DNA from: Thermodesulforhabdus norvegica
GTDB taxonomy: Bacteria > Desulfobacterota > Syntrophobacteria > Syntrophobacterales > Thermodesulforhabdaceae
Length of the DNA: 64,000 nt
Direction: 5' to 3'
Assembly (NCBI RefSeq): GCF_900114975.1
Contig: NZ_FOUU01000002.1
Coordinates: 294,649-358,648 of the forward strand
The stretch's first letter is position 1. Each line of letters starts with the position of its first letter. A program made the position numbers and the translations under genes. Of the stretch, positions 35,077 to 44,504 are shown one piece after another. The notes under the pieces are model-generated. The model was not told where the DNA came from, searched no databases, and saw only the letters and a program-made list of their open reading frames with translations.

Positions 35077-35542
35077 AAAAATTCTTTCTCACATGCAACT
35101 CGCAGAGATGTGTAACAAATACAGGGAGCAAGGCTTGTGTATAGTCTTTACAAATGGATGTTTTGATATTCTTCATCCGGGACATCTGCGCTACCTGGAA
35201 GAAGCAAAAGCACAGGGAGACATCCTCATCGTGGGGGTCAACTCAGACAGGTCCGTCGCCATGCTAAAGGGACCCAAAAGGCCCATACTTGACGAAAAGG
35301 CAAGAGCCGAACTGGTGGCAGGGCTTCACTGCGTTGATTTCGTTACCATCTTTGATACTCCCGATCCTCTACCTCTGATTGAGCTTATTATTCCCGATGT
35401 TCTGGTAAAGGGTGCCGACTGGGATGAACATGCCATAGTCGGTCGTGACGTGGTTCTAAAACACGGAGGAAGAGTTTATCGTGCGCCCTACCTGAGCGGG
35501 TACTCCACGACAGGGATCATCGAAAAAATAAGAGGCGAATAG
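35057..35542 (+). CDS. rfaE2: D-beta-heptose 1-phosphate adenylyltransferase (HldE domain 2 type)
   Basis: 161 residues, a stand-alone nucleotidyltransferase domain. FTNGCFDILHPGHLRYL holds the HxGH ATP-binding motif, GVNSDRSVAMLKGPKRP the phosphate-binding loop, and YSTTGIIEKI the closing motif. It makes ADP-heptose, the inner-core LPS precursor. In E. coli this activity is the C-terminal half of HldE; here it is separate, and no hldA-type kinase is nearby. ATG 35057 with AAGGGCG upstream. Confirms a Gram-negative envelope. Confidence 0.9.
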   Translation: MFIRAREKILSHMQLAEMCNKYREQGLCIVFTNGCFDILHPGHLRYLEEAKAQGDILIVGVNSDRSVAMLKGPKRPILDEKARAELVAGLHCVDFVTIFDTPDPLPLIELIIPDVLVKGADWDEHAIVGRDVVLKHGGRVYRAPYLSGYSTTGIIEKIRGE

Positions 35543-35572
35543 CCGGGAGTCCCGAACTTCTCCCGGCTTTTC
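35541..35572 (+). terminator. Rho-independent terminator after rfaE2
   Basis: AGCCGGGAG and CTCCCGGCT form a 9-bp stem, followed by TTTT. It separates convergent rfaE2 and meaB, and closes the thrS-infC-trmL-rfaE2 block. Confidence 0.8.
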
Positions 35573-35577
35573 CGCCG

Positions 35578-36567
35578 TTAAGCCCCTTCCGAAACCTCCG
35601 GGACCATTTCTTCGTTTATGTACTGCCTGGCCAGAGAGTATGGATCAGACTCTTTGTTAACTATCATCGATACTATATCTTCCAGCTCAAGACCTTTCTT
35701 TCTAAGCCTTTTAACCATTTCCTTGAAAAGCTCGTCTTTCAGTGTTTCCGAAAATTGATGTAGAACCCGCTTCCGAACTATCTTCTGCCATTCCTTCTCC
35801 CTGGCCGATATGAACTCCCTGTGTTTTTCTATGGCTTCGCAGAGATCGTCTATTCCTATGCCTTTGTGTGCCTGAGTCTCAATTACAGGAGGATCCCATC
35901 CGTCTTCTGCCCCTGCTTCCATGCGAAAGCGTTTCCCCATTTCAAGGAGATTTCGCAATTCCTGGACGGTTTTCTTCGCGCCCTCACGGTCGGCTTTATT
36001 TACCACAAAGATGTTACCGATCTCCATAATACCGGCTTTTATGGCCTGGATGTCGTCCCCAAGCCCCGGGACGGTAACGACAAGGGTTGTATGGGCACAA
36101 TCGGCTATTTCCACCTCACCCTGGCCGACTCCCACGGTTTCCACAAGGATGATGTCCTTCCCCATTGCGTCCAGCACGGTAATCATGTCGTGAGTGGATT
36201 TGGTAAGGCCGCCAAAGTGTCCACGGGTTGCAAGACTTCGAATGAAAACCCCGCTGTCGAGGAAATGTCTCTGCATGCGGATGCGATCTCCGAGAATAGC
36301 GCCGCCGCTGAAAGGACTGGTGGGATCAATGGCCAGGATCGCAACGGTTTTTCCCAGCTTGCGGTAATAGGCCGTCATCTGATCAACAAGGGTTGATTTA
36401 CCGGCACCCGGTGGGCCGGTAATGCCGATGACGTAGGCCTTTCCGGTATAAGGATAAAGTTCTCTGAGAATCGTCCTGGTGGATGGCACCTGATCGTCGA
36501 TGTCACGAAGCAGTCGTGCCACAGTCCGTACATCGCCTTTTAACACTTGCTGAACAACGTCGCTCAT
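35578..36567 (-). CDS. meaB: Methylmalonyl-CoA mutase-associated GTPase MeaB
   Basis: 329 residues. GITGPPGAGKSTLVDQM (P-loop near 51-60), DPTSPFSGGAILGDRIRM (switch I), VETVGVGQGEVEIADCAH (switch III/G3 region, DxxG-like) and VVNKADREGA (NKxD, base recognition) mark the ArgK/MeaB GTPase family. It loads and protects the adenosylcobalamin of methylmalonyl-CoA mutase and gates cofactor off-loading. It lies 51 bp after the B12-binding subunit, completing the mutase operon. Confidence 0.95.
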   Translation of the reverse strand: MSDVVQQVLKGDVRTVARLLRDIDDQVPSTRTILRELYPYTGKAYVIGITGPPGAGKSTLVDQMTAYYRKLGKTVAILAIDPTSPFSGGAILGDRIRMQRHFLDSGVFIRSLATRGHFGGLTKSTHDMITVLDAMGKDIILVETVGVGQGEVEIADCAHTTLVVTVPGLGDDIQAIKAGIMEIGNIFVVNKADREGAKKTVQELRNLLEMGKRFRMEAGAEDGWDPPVIETQAHKGIGIDDLCEAIEKHREFISAREKEWQKIVRKRVLHQFSETLKDELFKEMVKRLRKKGLELEDIVSMIVNKESDPYSLARQYINEEMVPEVSEGA

Positions 36568-36618
36568 AAAAACACCTTCTTTCTCTATGACGATGAGTCT
36601 CCTTTGCCTGTGGAGCGA

Positions 36619-37029
36619 TCACATTTTTCTGGGTTTAACGTTTTCTCTAACCCACCTGATTATATCCTCAAGCTTTGTACCCGGAGTAAATATTTCTTTT
36701 ATGCCGATCTCTTTAAGCCTGGGTATGTCCTCGAGCGGGAAAATCCCCCCGCCTATTACCGTGATGTCGTCAGCACCGTTTTCTTTTAGCAGTTCCATTA
36801 TTCTGGGAAAAGAGTAGTTATGTGCTCCCGAAAGGATACTTAGCCCTATGAGATCCACATCTTCCTGGATTGCCGTTTGTACTATCTGTTCCGGAGTCTG
36901 GTGACATCCCGTATAGATTACCTCAAAACCCGCATCACGCAGGGCTCTGGCCACAACCCTTGCACCTCTGTCATGACCGTCCAGCCCCGGTTTTGCTATT
37001 AATACCCTGATTTTTCGTTCCTCTGCCAT
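36619..37029 (-). CDS. mcmA2: Methylmalonyl-CoA mutase B12-binding (small) subunit
   Basis: 136 residues. [10 protein letters not shown] (13-22) carries the base-off B12 motif DxHxxG (D17, H19, G22), followed by GLSILSGAH and the GGIFP strand end, together the Rossmann-like cobalamin domain. It corresponds to the C-terminal domain of the one-chain mutase, here a separate polypeptide, as in archaea and many Desulfobacterota. It starts 15 bp after the large subunit stops. Confidence 0.93.
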   Translation of the reverse strand: MAEERKIRVLIAKPGLDGHDRGARVVARALRDAGFEVIYTGCHQTPEQIVQTAIQEDVDLIGLSILSGAHNYSFPRIMELLKENGADDITVIGGGIFPLEDIPRLKEIGIKEIFTPGTKLEDIIRWVRENVKPRKM

Positions 37030-37044
37030 ACAGTTTCCCTCCTC

Positions 37045-38739
37045 TTAGAATGATGCCGGGTCGGTATAAGTCCCAAATACCTCTCGATAGACGTCACAAC
37101 ACTCCTGCTCCGTTGCGCCCGCTTTCACGGCTTCGATGAGAGCCGGCATAACGTTGTTTTCCCAGCAGGGAGGCCCCTCACAACGCCGCCTTAGCTCGTC
37201 CAGTGCCTTCTGGAGCTTGACCTTGTTGCGTCGTTCTTTGAACCTGTTTAACCGCTCTATTTGCAGCCGTTCTATTTCGGGATCGATCTTAAGGACCTCC
37301 AAAGGTGGAATTTCGGAGGGAAACTTGTTTATTCCGATAATAATTTTTTCGCCTCTTTCTATCTGCTGCTGAAATCTATATGCGCTGTCGGCAATCTCCA
37401 TCTGAGGATAATTCTTTTCTATTGCCGCAACCATTCCTCCCATCTCGTCGAGCTTGCGGATGTACTCATTGGCTTCTTCTTCCATGCGATCTGTCAGGGC
37501 TTCCACGTAATAAGAGCCCGCCAGCGGATCGATGACGTTGGCAACTCCGACCTCGTCGGCCAGAATCTGCTGTGTTCTGAGTGCTATCTTCACGGCAAAT
37601 TCGCTCGGGATCATGTAAACCTCATCGAGAGAGTTCGTGTGCAGGGATTGACATCCTCCGAGAATTGCTGCCAGAGCTTCTGTAGTGGTTCGGATTATGT
37701 TGTTGTAAGGCTCCTGAGCCGTAAGAGAACAACCTGCCGTCTGGACATGGAATCGGCACATCATGGACCGGGGTTTCTGCGCCTTGAAGCGCTCCTTCAT
37801 TATTCGTGCCCACATTCTTCTTGCGGCTCGCATCTTTGCTATTTCTTCAAAGAAGTCTATGTGAGAATTCCAGAAGAAGGAGAGCCTTCCGGCGAAGTCG
37901 TCAACGTTTAAGCCCCGCTTTATGCACTCTTCTACATAGGTGATACCGTCGTAAATCGTAAAGGCCAGTTCCTGAACGGCCGTTGCTCCCGCCTCTCGTA
38001 TGTGATACCCGCTTATGCTTATTGTGTTCCAGCGGGGAACTTCCCGTGTTCCGAACTCAACGGTATCAACGACGAGTCTGAGGCTTGGCTCGGGGGGCAA
38101 CATGAGTGTCTTCTGGGCGATAAATTCTTTAAGACAATCATTCTGAATGGTTCCGCCGAGCTTACGCCTGTCGAAGCCCTGGTTTTCCGCATTGGCTATG
38201 TACATCGCCCATATTACCGATGCGGGAGGGTTGATGGTCATGGAAGTGGTAACTTCCTCAAGGTTTATACCCGCAAAAAGCCGTTCCATGTCCTCTATTG
38301 TGTCAATGGCAACCCCACATCGGCCGCATTCTCCCCGGGCGAGAGGTGAATCCGTATCGTAACCCATTAAAGTGGGGAAGTCGAAGGCGACACTCAGCCC
38401 CGTTTCTCCATGATTTATGAGGTAGTGAAACCTCTCGTTTGTCTGTTCCGCTGTCCCCAGGCCGGCAAACATTCTCATGGTCCATAGCCTGGCCCTGTAC
38501 ATCGTGGTCTGCACGCCTCTGGTGAAGGGATAGCGACCCGGAAAACCGATGTCTTCCAGGTAATCCTTGTCTTTTATGTCCAGGGGCGTGTAAAGTGGCT
38601 TTACTTCAAGATCGGAAACGGTGGAAAACCTTTCAAGCCGTTCCGGGAGTTTCTGAAGTGCCTTCTCGTATTCCTGAAGCCACTCCTTATACTCCTGTTC
38701 AATCCGCTCAATTGCCGATTCAGAAAACATTTTTCCCAT
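37045..38739 (-). CDS. mcmA1: Methylmalonyl-CoA mutase large (substrate-binding) subunit
   Basis: 564 residues, the TIM-barrel part without B12 domain. RFHYLINHGETGLSVAFDFPT, given here as HGETGLSVAFDFPT, plus GTIQNDCLKEFIA, TISISGYHIREAGATA and SLHTNSLDEVYMIPSE are family hallmarks. It interconverts methylmalonyl- and succinyl-CoA. TMYRARLWT and EPSLRLV occupy the positions of the Tyr and Arg that read the substrate carboxylate in the classic mutase, but isobutyryl-type mutases are close relatives. ATG 38739 is preferred because GAGGAGGG lies 8 bp before it and the longer frame starts inside that site. In this organism it probably serves propionate oxidation or formation with meaB. Confidence 0.92.
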   Translation of the reverse strand: MGKMFSESAIERIEQEYKEWLQEYEKALQKLPERLERFSTVSDLEVKPLYTPLDIKDKDYLEDIGFPGRYPFTRGVQTTMYRARLWTMRMFAGLGTAEQTNERFHYLINHGETGLSVAFDFPTLMGYDTDSPLARGECGRCGVAIDTIEDMERLFAGINLEEVTTSMTINPPASVIWAMYIANAENQGFDRRKLGGTIQNDCLKEFIAQKTLMLPPEPSLRLVVDTVEFGTREVPRWNTISISGYHIREAGATAVQELAFTIYDGITYVEECIKRGLNVDDFAGRLSFFWNSHIDFFEEIAKMRAARRMWARIMKERFKAQKPRSMMCRFHVQTAGCSLTAQEPYNNIIRTTTEALAAILGGCQSLHTNSLDEVYMIPSEFAVKIALRTQQILADEVGVANVIDPLAGSYYVEALTDRMEEEANEYIRKLDEMGGMVAAIEKNYPQMEIADSAYRFQQQIERGEKIIIGINKFPSEIPPLEVLKIDPEIERLQIERLNRFKERRNKVKLQKALDELRRRCEGPPCWENNVMPALIEAVKAGATEQECCDVYREVFGTYTDPASF

Positions 38740-38941
38740 TACCGATTCCCTCCTCATCGTCCTTCTGGTAAGGCATCAAAATACCTGGCGGGATAACTAA
38801 AATGATTCATGTTTGCCAGAATGTTCTTTGATATGAAACAATGCAAATGATGCTTCAAAATCTCGTTTATCTCATAGTTTGGTAGTTATGGGATGTCAAA
38901 CAGTTTTTGTAAGATGAAACTCCAGGGTCTGGAGGATCGAA

Positions 38942-39880
38942 ATGAAGCTGCTGGTCACAGGTGGTGCAGGTTTTATCGGAAGTCACATAGTTGATGGTGA
39001 GGTTGCAAGGGGGAGTGAGGTTGTCGTGGTGGACAACCTTTCAACGGGTAAAAAGGAAAATCTCGGTTCTGATGTGCCTTTTTACTGCGTGGACATCTGT
39101 AATAGAGATGAGATTTTTCGGGTTTTCCGTGAGTTCAGGCCCGAAGTGGTTTCTCATCAGGCCGCTCAGGCTTCCGTGAGCATCTCGGTGAAGGACCCTT
39201 ATGGCGATGCAATGGTCAACGTTATGGGGACTTTGAATGTCCTTGAAGCCTGCCGAGAGTTTGGAGTGAAGCATTTTGTTTTTGCCTCAACAGGAGGGGC
39301 AATTTACGGGGAAGTTCCCGAAAATTCAAAGGCTTCTGAAGAATGGACCCTGAATCCCAAAAGCCCTTATGCGGTTGCCAAGGCATCAGTCGAACACTAT
39401 CTCAGGGTTTATCGCCATAACTACGGTCTTTCCTATACGATACTAAGGTACGCAAATGTCTACGGCCCACGACAGGATCCCTACGGTGAGGCCGGGGTCG
39501 TTGCAATTTTCTGCGAGCGTATTCTGAGGGGGTTGGAAGTAACGGTTTATGCCCGAAGAAGTGTGGGAGATGAAGGATGTATAAGGGATTATGTCTATGT
39601 CGGAGATGTAGAGAAAGCCCACAGTCTTGCCGTCAGAGGGCGTCTTCTGGGAGTTTTCAACGTATCGACGGGGAAGGGGACCACTACCAGAAGGCTTCTT
39701 GAGCTCATAAGCTCCATTGCGGGGAAGAAACCCGGAGTTCTTTTCGCACCGCCAAGACCGGGGGATCTGGAGGTAAGTATCCTGGACAATAGTAAAATTA
39801 GTTCTTATGTAGATGGTTGGACGGAACTTGAAGATGGTATAAGGAAAACCGTGGAATGGTTTTCCCGTTCTCTGGGTTGA
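38942..39880 (+). CDS. NAD-dependent UDP-sugar epimerase (GalE-like SDR)
   Basis: 312 residues, extended short-chain dehydrogenase. The NAD loop is VTGGAGFIGSH (residues 5-15), the active site ASTGGAIYGE with SPYAVAKAS, containing the Tyr-x3-Lys pair. LRYANVYGPRQDP and RDYVYVGDV are typical of UDP-glucose 4-epimerase relatives. It likely supplies a sugar nucleotide for envelope glycans. GGAGG lies before ATG 38942. It is transcribed away from the mutase operon. Confidence 0.88.
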   Translation: MKLLVTGGAGFIGSHIVDGEVARGSEVVVVDNLSTGKKENLGSDVPFYCVDICNRDEIFRVFREFRPEVVSHQAAQASVSISVKDPYGDAMVNVMGTLNVLEACREFGVKHFVFASTGGAIYGEVPENSKASEEWTLNPKSPYAVAKASVEHYLRVYRHNYGLSYTILRYANVYGPRQDPYGEAGVVAIFCERILRGLEVTVYARRSVGDEGCIRDYVYVGDVEKAHSLAVRGRLLGVFNVSTGKGTTTRRLLELISSIAGKKPGVLFAPPRPGDLEVSILDNSKISSYVDGWTELEDGIRKTVEWFSRSLG

Positions 39881-39922
39881 AGGAACCATTAAGTCCATTT
39901 TTTTAAATTGTTGCCGGGAGGA

Positions 39923-39945
39923 AGGGCAACTCGTGAGGTTGCCCT
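39923..39945 (+). other. Hairpin between the epimerase gene and def
   Basis: AGGGCAAC and GTTGCCCT pair perfectly around a 7-nt loop. There is no T-tract after it, and a T-rich run lies just before. It may reduce read-through from the epimerase gene or stabilise the def transcript. Confidence 0.45.
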
Positions 39946-40004
39946 CGAGATTGTGAGCTGTTAGACTGGATCGCACGCAATAGAGCTTATGAGAGGAAAG
40001 TAAA

Positions 40005-40529
40005 ATGGCACTGCTTCGTATCCACACTTATCCCGATCCTGTATTAAAGCAAACGGCGAAACCCGTCGGCTCTGTCGATTCTTCCGTCAGGAAACTCATA
40101 AACGATATGGCAGAGACGATGTATGACGCTCCGGGCATTGGCCTTGCGGCAACTCAGGTTGGAGATCTGCGCAGGGTAATAGTTCTGGATCTGCAAAAAC
40201 CGGAAGTTCAGGAAGGGCTAATTGCCCTTGTTAACCCCGTTATAGTTCATGCCGAGGGTCGTACCAAGTATGAAGAGGGCTGCCTGAGTGTGCCGGGCTA
40301 TTACGCCAGGGTGAAGCGCTATGAAAGGGTCAGGGTTAAAGGGTTAGACCCGGATGGTAAAGAAGTTGTTATCGATGCAGATGGGCTTCTCGCCATAGTT
40401 TTACAGCATGAGATTGATCATCTTGACGGCTATCTTTTTATTGATAGGCTTGGCCCGGTGGCAAGAGAGCTTTTCCTGAGGCGCTGGAAAAAGAGCAAGA
40501 TGGCTCAGGAAGCGGGGATTGCCGGCTGA
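40005..40529 (+). CDS. def: Peptide deformylase
   Basis: 174 residues. The three PDF motifs are complete: GIGLAA, EGCLSVPG and HEIDHLDG, which give the metal-binding Cys and two His plus the catalytic Glu of HExxH (here HEIDH). It removes the formyl group from nascent proteins at the ribosome. GAGAGGAAAG stands before ATG 40005. Immediately followed by fmt, which adds that formyl group to Met-tRNA. Confidence 0.96.
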   Translation: MALLRIHTYPDPVLKQTAKPVGSVDSSVRKLINDMAETMYDAPGIGLAATQVGDLRRVIVLDLQKPEVQEGLIALVNPVIVHAEGRTKYEEGCLSVPGYYARVKRYERVRVKGLDPDGKEVVIDADGLLAIVLQHEIDHLDGYLFIDRLGPVARELFLRRWKKSKMAQEAGIAG

Positions 40530-40530
40530 G

Positions 40531-41520
40531 ATGGTCGCGGTGGGCAGAGCTGTGAGAATTGTTTTCTGCGGGACTCCTGAGTTTGCCGTTCCCACCCTTG
40601 AAGCTCTGTACGCTCGGTCGATTAAGACCGAAAACACGCCGAGGTTTGAAATTCTCTGTGTGGTTACCCGGGAAGATCGTCCCAGAGGCCGGGGCCTGAA
40701 ATTAACCCCGCCTCCGGTTAAGGTCTTTGCGGAAAAAGTGGGCCTTCCGATCTTTCAGCCCGGCCGTATTCGATCCCCTGAAGCCGTGAATTTTATCAGG
40801 TCTCTTGCTCCGGATGTGCTCGTCGTTGCAGCTTACGGTCAGCTTATTCCCGAAGAACTCCTTAAATTTCCCCTCGGTGCATTGAACGTGCATCCGTCCC
40901 TTCTGCCGCGTTTTCGTGGAGCGGCCCCCATTCAGCGGGCTATCCTTTCCGGCGATGAGGTAACGGGGGTTACGATCATGCTTATGGACGAGGGAATGGA
41001 TACCGGGCCCATTCTGGCACAGAAAGTTGTTGGAGTTGGTGAATGTGAAACTGCTGGCTCCCTTCACGACAGATTAGCCCTTATGGGCGGGGAGCTTCTG
41101 GTTGAGACTCTCGAAAAGTGGGTAAAGGGCGAGGTTGAGCCGAGAGAACAGGACGAAGGAGTTGCGACCTATGCTCCTCCCATCTCCAAGGACGAAACGA
41201 TTATTAGCTGGTTTGAGCCGGGGTATCTCGTTTCCCGTCGCATCCGGGCCTTTGATCCCCTTCCCGGAGCCGTTACCTTTTGGCGAGGGAAAAGAGTAAA
41301 GTGTTTTGGGGCGTCGCGGCCGAGGCCCGTCAACTTTAATGTAGAACCGGGCAAAGTTATTGAGGTTGCTAATTCTGTAGCCTGGATCTGCGCCGGAGAC
41401 GGTACGGCCGTCCCGGTAAGGTTTTTTCAGCTTGAGGGACGCAGGCGCCTTGGGGCTGAGGAGTTTGCAAGGGGATTGCCGGAATTTGTCGGATCCGTGC
41501 TCGGTGAGATGAGGTCGTGA
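40531..41520 (+). CDS. fmt: Methionyl-tRNA formyltransferase
   Basis: 329 residues. RIVFCGTPEFAVPTLEAL opens the formyl-folate domain. PSLLPRFRGAAPIQRAI includes the SLLP signature with catalytic Asn/His region (LNVHPSLLP), and TGVTIMLMDEGMDTGPIL holds the catalytic Asp. The C-terminal OB-like tRNA domain follows. ATG 40531 is chosen; a TTG at 40519 is in frame but has no better site, and a GTG at 40552 is also possible. It lies 1 bp after the def stop, with translation of the two probably coupled. Confidence 0.95.
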   Translation: MVAVGRAVRIVFCGTPEFAVPTLEALYARSIKTENTPRFEILCVVTREDRPRGRGLKLTPPPVKVFAEKVGLPIFQPGRIRSPEAVNFIRSLAPDVLVVAAYGQLIPEELLKFPLGALNVHPSLLPRFRGAAPIQRAILSGDEVTGVTIMLMDEGMDTGPILAQKVVGVGECETAGSLHDRLALMGGELLVETLEKWVKGEVEPREQDEGVATYAPPISKDETIISWFEPGYLVSRRIRAFDPLPGAVTFWRGKRVKCFGASRPRPVNFNVEPGKVIEVANSVAWICAGDGTAVPVRFFQLEGRRRLGAEEFARGLPEFVGSVLGEMRS

Positions 41521-42365
41521 GGGCATCTGATAGGACTGAAGGAGATCGCAGGGCTTTGAAGGAAAGTCGATCTGCCGATAAAAGACTTTTCCTGCTGATA
41601 ATCCTGCTTACCTCTGTTCTGGTCATCCTTTTTTGCTTCCTTGCCTACGCCGTACCCGCAATGGGATTTCAGGCCCTTCCGAACTTCGTCAGGTGGTTTT
41701 TCCTGGGAAGCCTGATACTCGGCGGCGGCTCGATCCTTTTGGTCCTTTCTCTGCTGGTCGTTGTTGTTGTTCGAGGTCGGGACATACCGTTGCCTTTTGC
41801 CAAAAAGCTCAGGAGCATTGCCATAAAGTATTTTTTGCCTCTTTTTATAGTCGTCGGGAGATTGATAGGGCTTTCTAAAGAGGATGTTCAGCACGCTTTC
41901 GTCAGGGTGAATAACGAACTCGTGATGGCCTACTGTCGCGACGGACATCTTCCACGACGGATCTTGCTTCTCATGCCCCATTGCCTCCAGAACAGCGAAT
42001 GTCCCGTTAAAATCACTTACAGGGTCCAGAACTGCAAAAGATGCGGTCGCTGCGTAATAAAGGATCTTCTGGAGATTTCCGAACGCTACGGTGCGGCTTT
42101 AAGTGTTGCGACCGGTGGGACGATCGCAAGGCGTATTGTTGTGGAAACGAAACCGGACCTGATTATTGCAGTGGCCTGTGAACGAGATCTTACGAGTGGT
42201 ATTCAGGATACGGCTCCCCTGCCGGTGTATGGAATCTTCAACCGCCGACCTCACGGTCCCTGCTTTAATACTCAGGTTGATGTTCAGGCGATAGAAGGAG
42301 TGTTAAGAGAAGTATGTGGCGGTGGATTATCCCCTTCTAAAGAAGGAGAGATAGAAATCGGATGA
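41517..42365 (+). CDS. DUF116 membrane protein with Cys cluster
   Basis: 282 residues. Two hydrophobic helices at about 25-48 and 60-85 anchor it. The DUF116 domain follows, with LLMPHCLQNSECPVKIT, NCKRCGRCVIKDLLE (CxxCGxC, probably a metal or Fe-S site), AVACERDLTSGIQD and a late PHGPCFNT Cys. The function of DUF116 is not established. The GTG start overlaps the fmt stop (GTGA), and its end overlaps rsmB (ATGATGA), so it is firmly inside the def-fmt-rsmB-rpe operon. Confidence 0.85.
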   Translation: MRASDRTEGDRRALKESRSADKRLFLLIILLTSVLVILFCFLAYAVPAMGFQALPNFVRWFFLGSLILGGGSILLVLSLLVVVVVRGRDIPLPFAKKLRSIAIKYFLPLFIVVGRLIGLSKEDVQHAFVRVNNELVMAYCRDGHLPRRILLLMPHCLQNSECPVKITYRVQNCKRCGRCVIKDLLEISERYGAALSVATGGTIARRIVVETKPDLIIAVACERDLTSGIQDTAPLPVYGIFNRRPHGPCFNTQVDVQAIEGVLREVCGGGLSPSKEGEIEIG

Positions 42366-43741
42366 TGACACCAAGAGCGCTGGCTTATCATGTTCTTCTT
42401 CACATCGAGCAAAAAAACGTTCACCCCGATAAACTCCTGAGGGCTCTTTTGAAAAACCACCCTTATCTCTCTCCTGCCGATCGGGCTCTCATTACGGAAT
42501 TGGTTTACGGAACCCTGAGGTGGCAGGGACGGCTGGACTGGCACGTACAGAAACTGAGCAGGGTTTCCTTTGAAAAGATCAAGCCCGAAGTGAGAGTGCT
42601 GTTGAGGCTGGGGTTGTATCAGTTGTTTTTCCTGAACCGGATACCGGATCACGCTGCGGTAAACGAGACCGTGAGAATAGCACGGGCAACTCAGCCCAGG
42701 TATATTGTCTCCTTCGTCAACGGAATTCTCAGAGAAGCGGCCCGTAGAGGCCCTGATGAGTGGGAGTGGCCCGATCCGGAGAGGGAGCCGGGGAAATTTA
42801 TAGCCGTAACCACTTCCCATCCTCTCTGGTTTGTTGAAAAGCTCGCAAAAAAATTCCCCTATGACGAAATCGTGGAAATATGCGAGGCCAACAATAGAGT
42901 TGCCCCTCTCGTTTTTCGTTTTCATCCGGAAAAGGTGAGCCTTGAGACCCTTTCTGACTGGTTTCGCGAGCGGAGCTGTTCGGTGGAAGAGGGGAGGTAT
43001 CTTCGGAACGCCCTCAGGGTCAAGGGGCTGAGAGAGGATCTTTCTCAAATGGAACCTTTTGTTAAGGGGTGGATTCAGGTTCAGGACGAAGCGTCTCAGC
43101 TCGTCGGTTATATGGTTTATCCCCTGGCCGGAGAACGGGTTCTGGATTTATGTTGTGGGCACGGAGTAAAAACAACACAGCTTGCTTTCCTTATGGAGGG
43201 GAAGGGCGAGATAGTTGCCGTTGATTCGGCCGCCTGGAAGCTGGAGTCGCTGGAAGAAAATGCCCGGAGACTCGGGGTTTCCATTATTACCCCCCTGGTT
43301 TCCGATGTAAGGTCTCTCAGTGCCGACGAAATAGGACTTTTCGATAGAGTACTTCTGGATGCGCCGTGCACGGGCTGGGGAACGGTGCGGCGCAATCCTG
43401 ACATTAAGTGGAAAACCCATCCCAGGGATCCCTGGAGAATATCCCGGCTTCAGTGGGATTTGTTGAGTCATGCATCTCTGTTCGTCCAGCCCGGAGGGAC
43501 TCTGACCTATGCGACCTGTTCCATCTTCGATGAGGAAAATCTCGAGGTAGCAGTGAAGTTTGAAAAGTCCTTTGGCTGGTCCAGGAAGATCTGGGGAGGT
43601 AATAAGGGAATAAGGCCCGGAGACCTCCTGCCCGAGGTGGACGAGATTGTAAGGGACGGCTATATTCAGACCTTCCCGCACAGGCATGATGTGGACGGTT
43701 TTTTCGTAATCACCTGGGAGAGGCCGAAAGGTAAGAGGTAG
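42362..43741 (+). CDS. rsmB: 16S rRNA (cytosine-967 C5)-methyltransferase
   Basis: 459 residues. The N-terminal NusB-like domain (ADRALITELVYGTLRWQGRLDW) is followed by a SAM methyltransferase domain: VLDLCCGHGVKT (motif I), DAPCTGWGTVRRNPDIKW (first Cys, motif IV) and YATCSIFDEENLEV (catalytic Cys, motif VI). It methylates C967 of 16S rRNA. Usually found with fmt and def, as here. ATG 42362 or 42365 may be the start. Confidence 0.94.
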   Translation: MMTPRALAYHVLLHIEQKNVHPDKLLRALLKNHPYLSPADRALITELVYGTLRWQGRLDWHVQKLSRVSFEKIKPEVRVLLRLGLYQLFFLNRIPDHAAVNETVRIARATQPRYIVSFVNGILREAARRGPDEWEWPDPEREPGKFIAVTTSHPLWFVEKLAKKFPYDEIVEICEANNRVAPLVFRFHPEKVSLETLSDWFRERSCSVEEGRYLRNALRVKGLREDLSQMEPFVKGWIQVQDEASQLVGYMVYPLAGERVLDLCCGHGVKTTQLAFLMEGKGEIVAVDSAAWKLESLEENARRLGVSIITPLVSDVRSLSADEIGLFDRVLLDAPCTGWGTVRRNPDIKWKTHPRDPWRISRLQWDLLSHASLFVQPGGTLTYATCSIFDEENLEVAVKFEKSFGWSRKIWGGNKGIRPGDLLPEVDEIVRDGYIQTFPHRHDVDGFFVITWERPKGKR

Positions 43742-43747
43742 CTGTTT

Positions 43748-44455
43748 ATGGAAAAACCATTGATAGCTCCTTCGATACTTTCAGCGGACTTTTCCCGCCT
43801 GGGAGAAGAAGTTAGAGCTGTTGAATCGGCGGGTGCAGACTGGATCCATGTGGATGTCATGGACGGCCACTTCGTTCCAAATCTCACCATTGGCCCTCCG
43901 GTAATATCGGCAATAAGAAAGTATTCAACTCTTCCCTTTGACGTTCACCTTATGATCGCCCGACCGGAAAGGTATGTGGAGGACTTCGTCGCTGCCGGGG
44001 CCGATTGGCTGGTGGTTCACGTTGAAGCCTCTGTGCATGTACACAGGGTAATCCAGCAGATAAGGAAAGCAGGAGCACGCCCCGGAGTAGCCGTTAACCC
44101 GGGTACTCCCATTTCGGCAATCGAACCTCTACTGGATGATGTGGATATGGTGCTGGTTATGTCGGTTAATCCTGGATTTGGCGGGCAGAGCTTCATTCCC
44201 TCGGTGGTTCGCAAGATAGAGGTTTTGAGAAAGTGGATTAAGGAACGGGGACGAGAAGTTCTTATAGAGGTTGACGGTGGCGTGAACGAAAAGACCATAC
44301 CCGTTCTGGCAAACTACGATGTGGACGTCTATGTTGCCGGAACGGCCGTTTTTGCCGGAGGCGATTATGCTGGGAATATTAGTAGGTTGAGGAAGGCGGC
44401 AGCCGGTTTTCGCGGCCGTCTATTGAATCAAGCCGATTCCTGTGATATGGATTAA
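43748..44455 (+). CDS. rpe: Ribulose-phosphate 3-epimerase
   Basis: 235-residue TIM barrel that interconverts ribulose 5-phosphate and xylulose 5-phosphate. [34 protein letters not shown] (metal His and catalytic Asp), [24 protein letters not shown] and [10 protein letters not shown] (second catalytic Asp) are complete. The C-terminus is roughly 15 residues longer than usual. It is 6 bp after rsmB and probably ends that operon. Confidence 0.96.
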   Translation: MEKPLIAPSILSADFSRLGEEVRAVESAGADWIHVDVMDGHFVPNLTIGPPVISAIRKYSTLPFDVHLMIARPERYVEDFVAAGADWLVVHVEASVHVHRVIQQIRKAGARPGVAVNPGTPISAIEPLLDDVDMVLVMSVNPGFGGQSFIPSVVRKIEVLRKWIKERGREVLIEVDGGVNEKTIPVLANYDVDVYVAGTAVFAGGDYAGNISRLRKAAAGFRGRLLNQADSCDMD

Positions 44456-44504
44456 AAAGATGCATGTTGAATGTCATCGCCATTAGCAGGGCTGGAGGAT
44501 GAAG

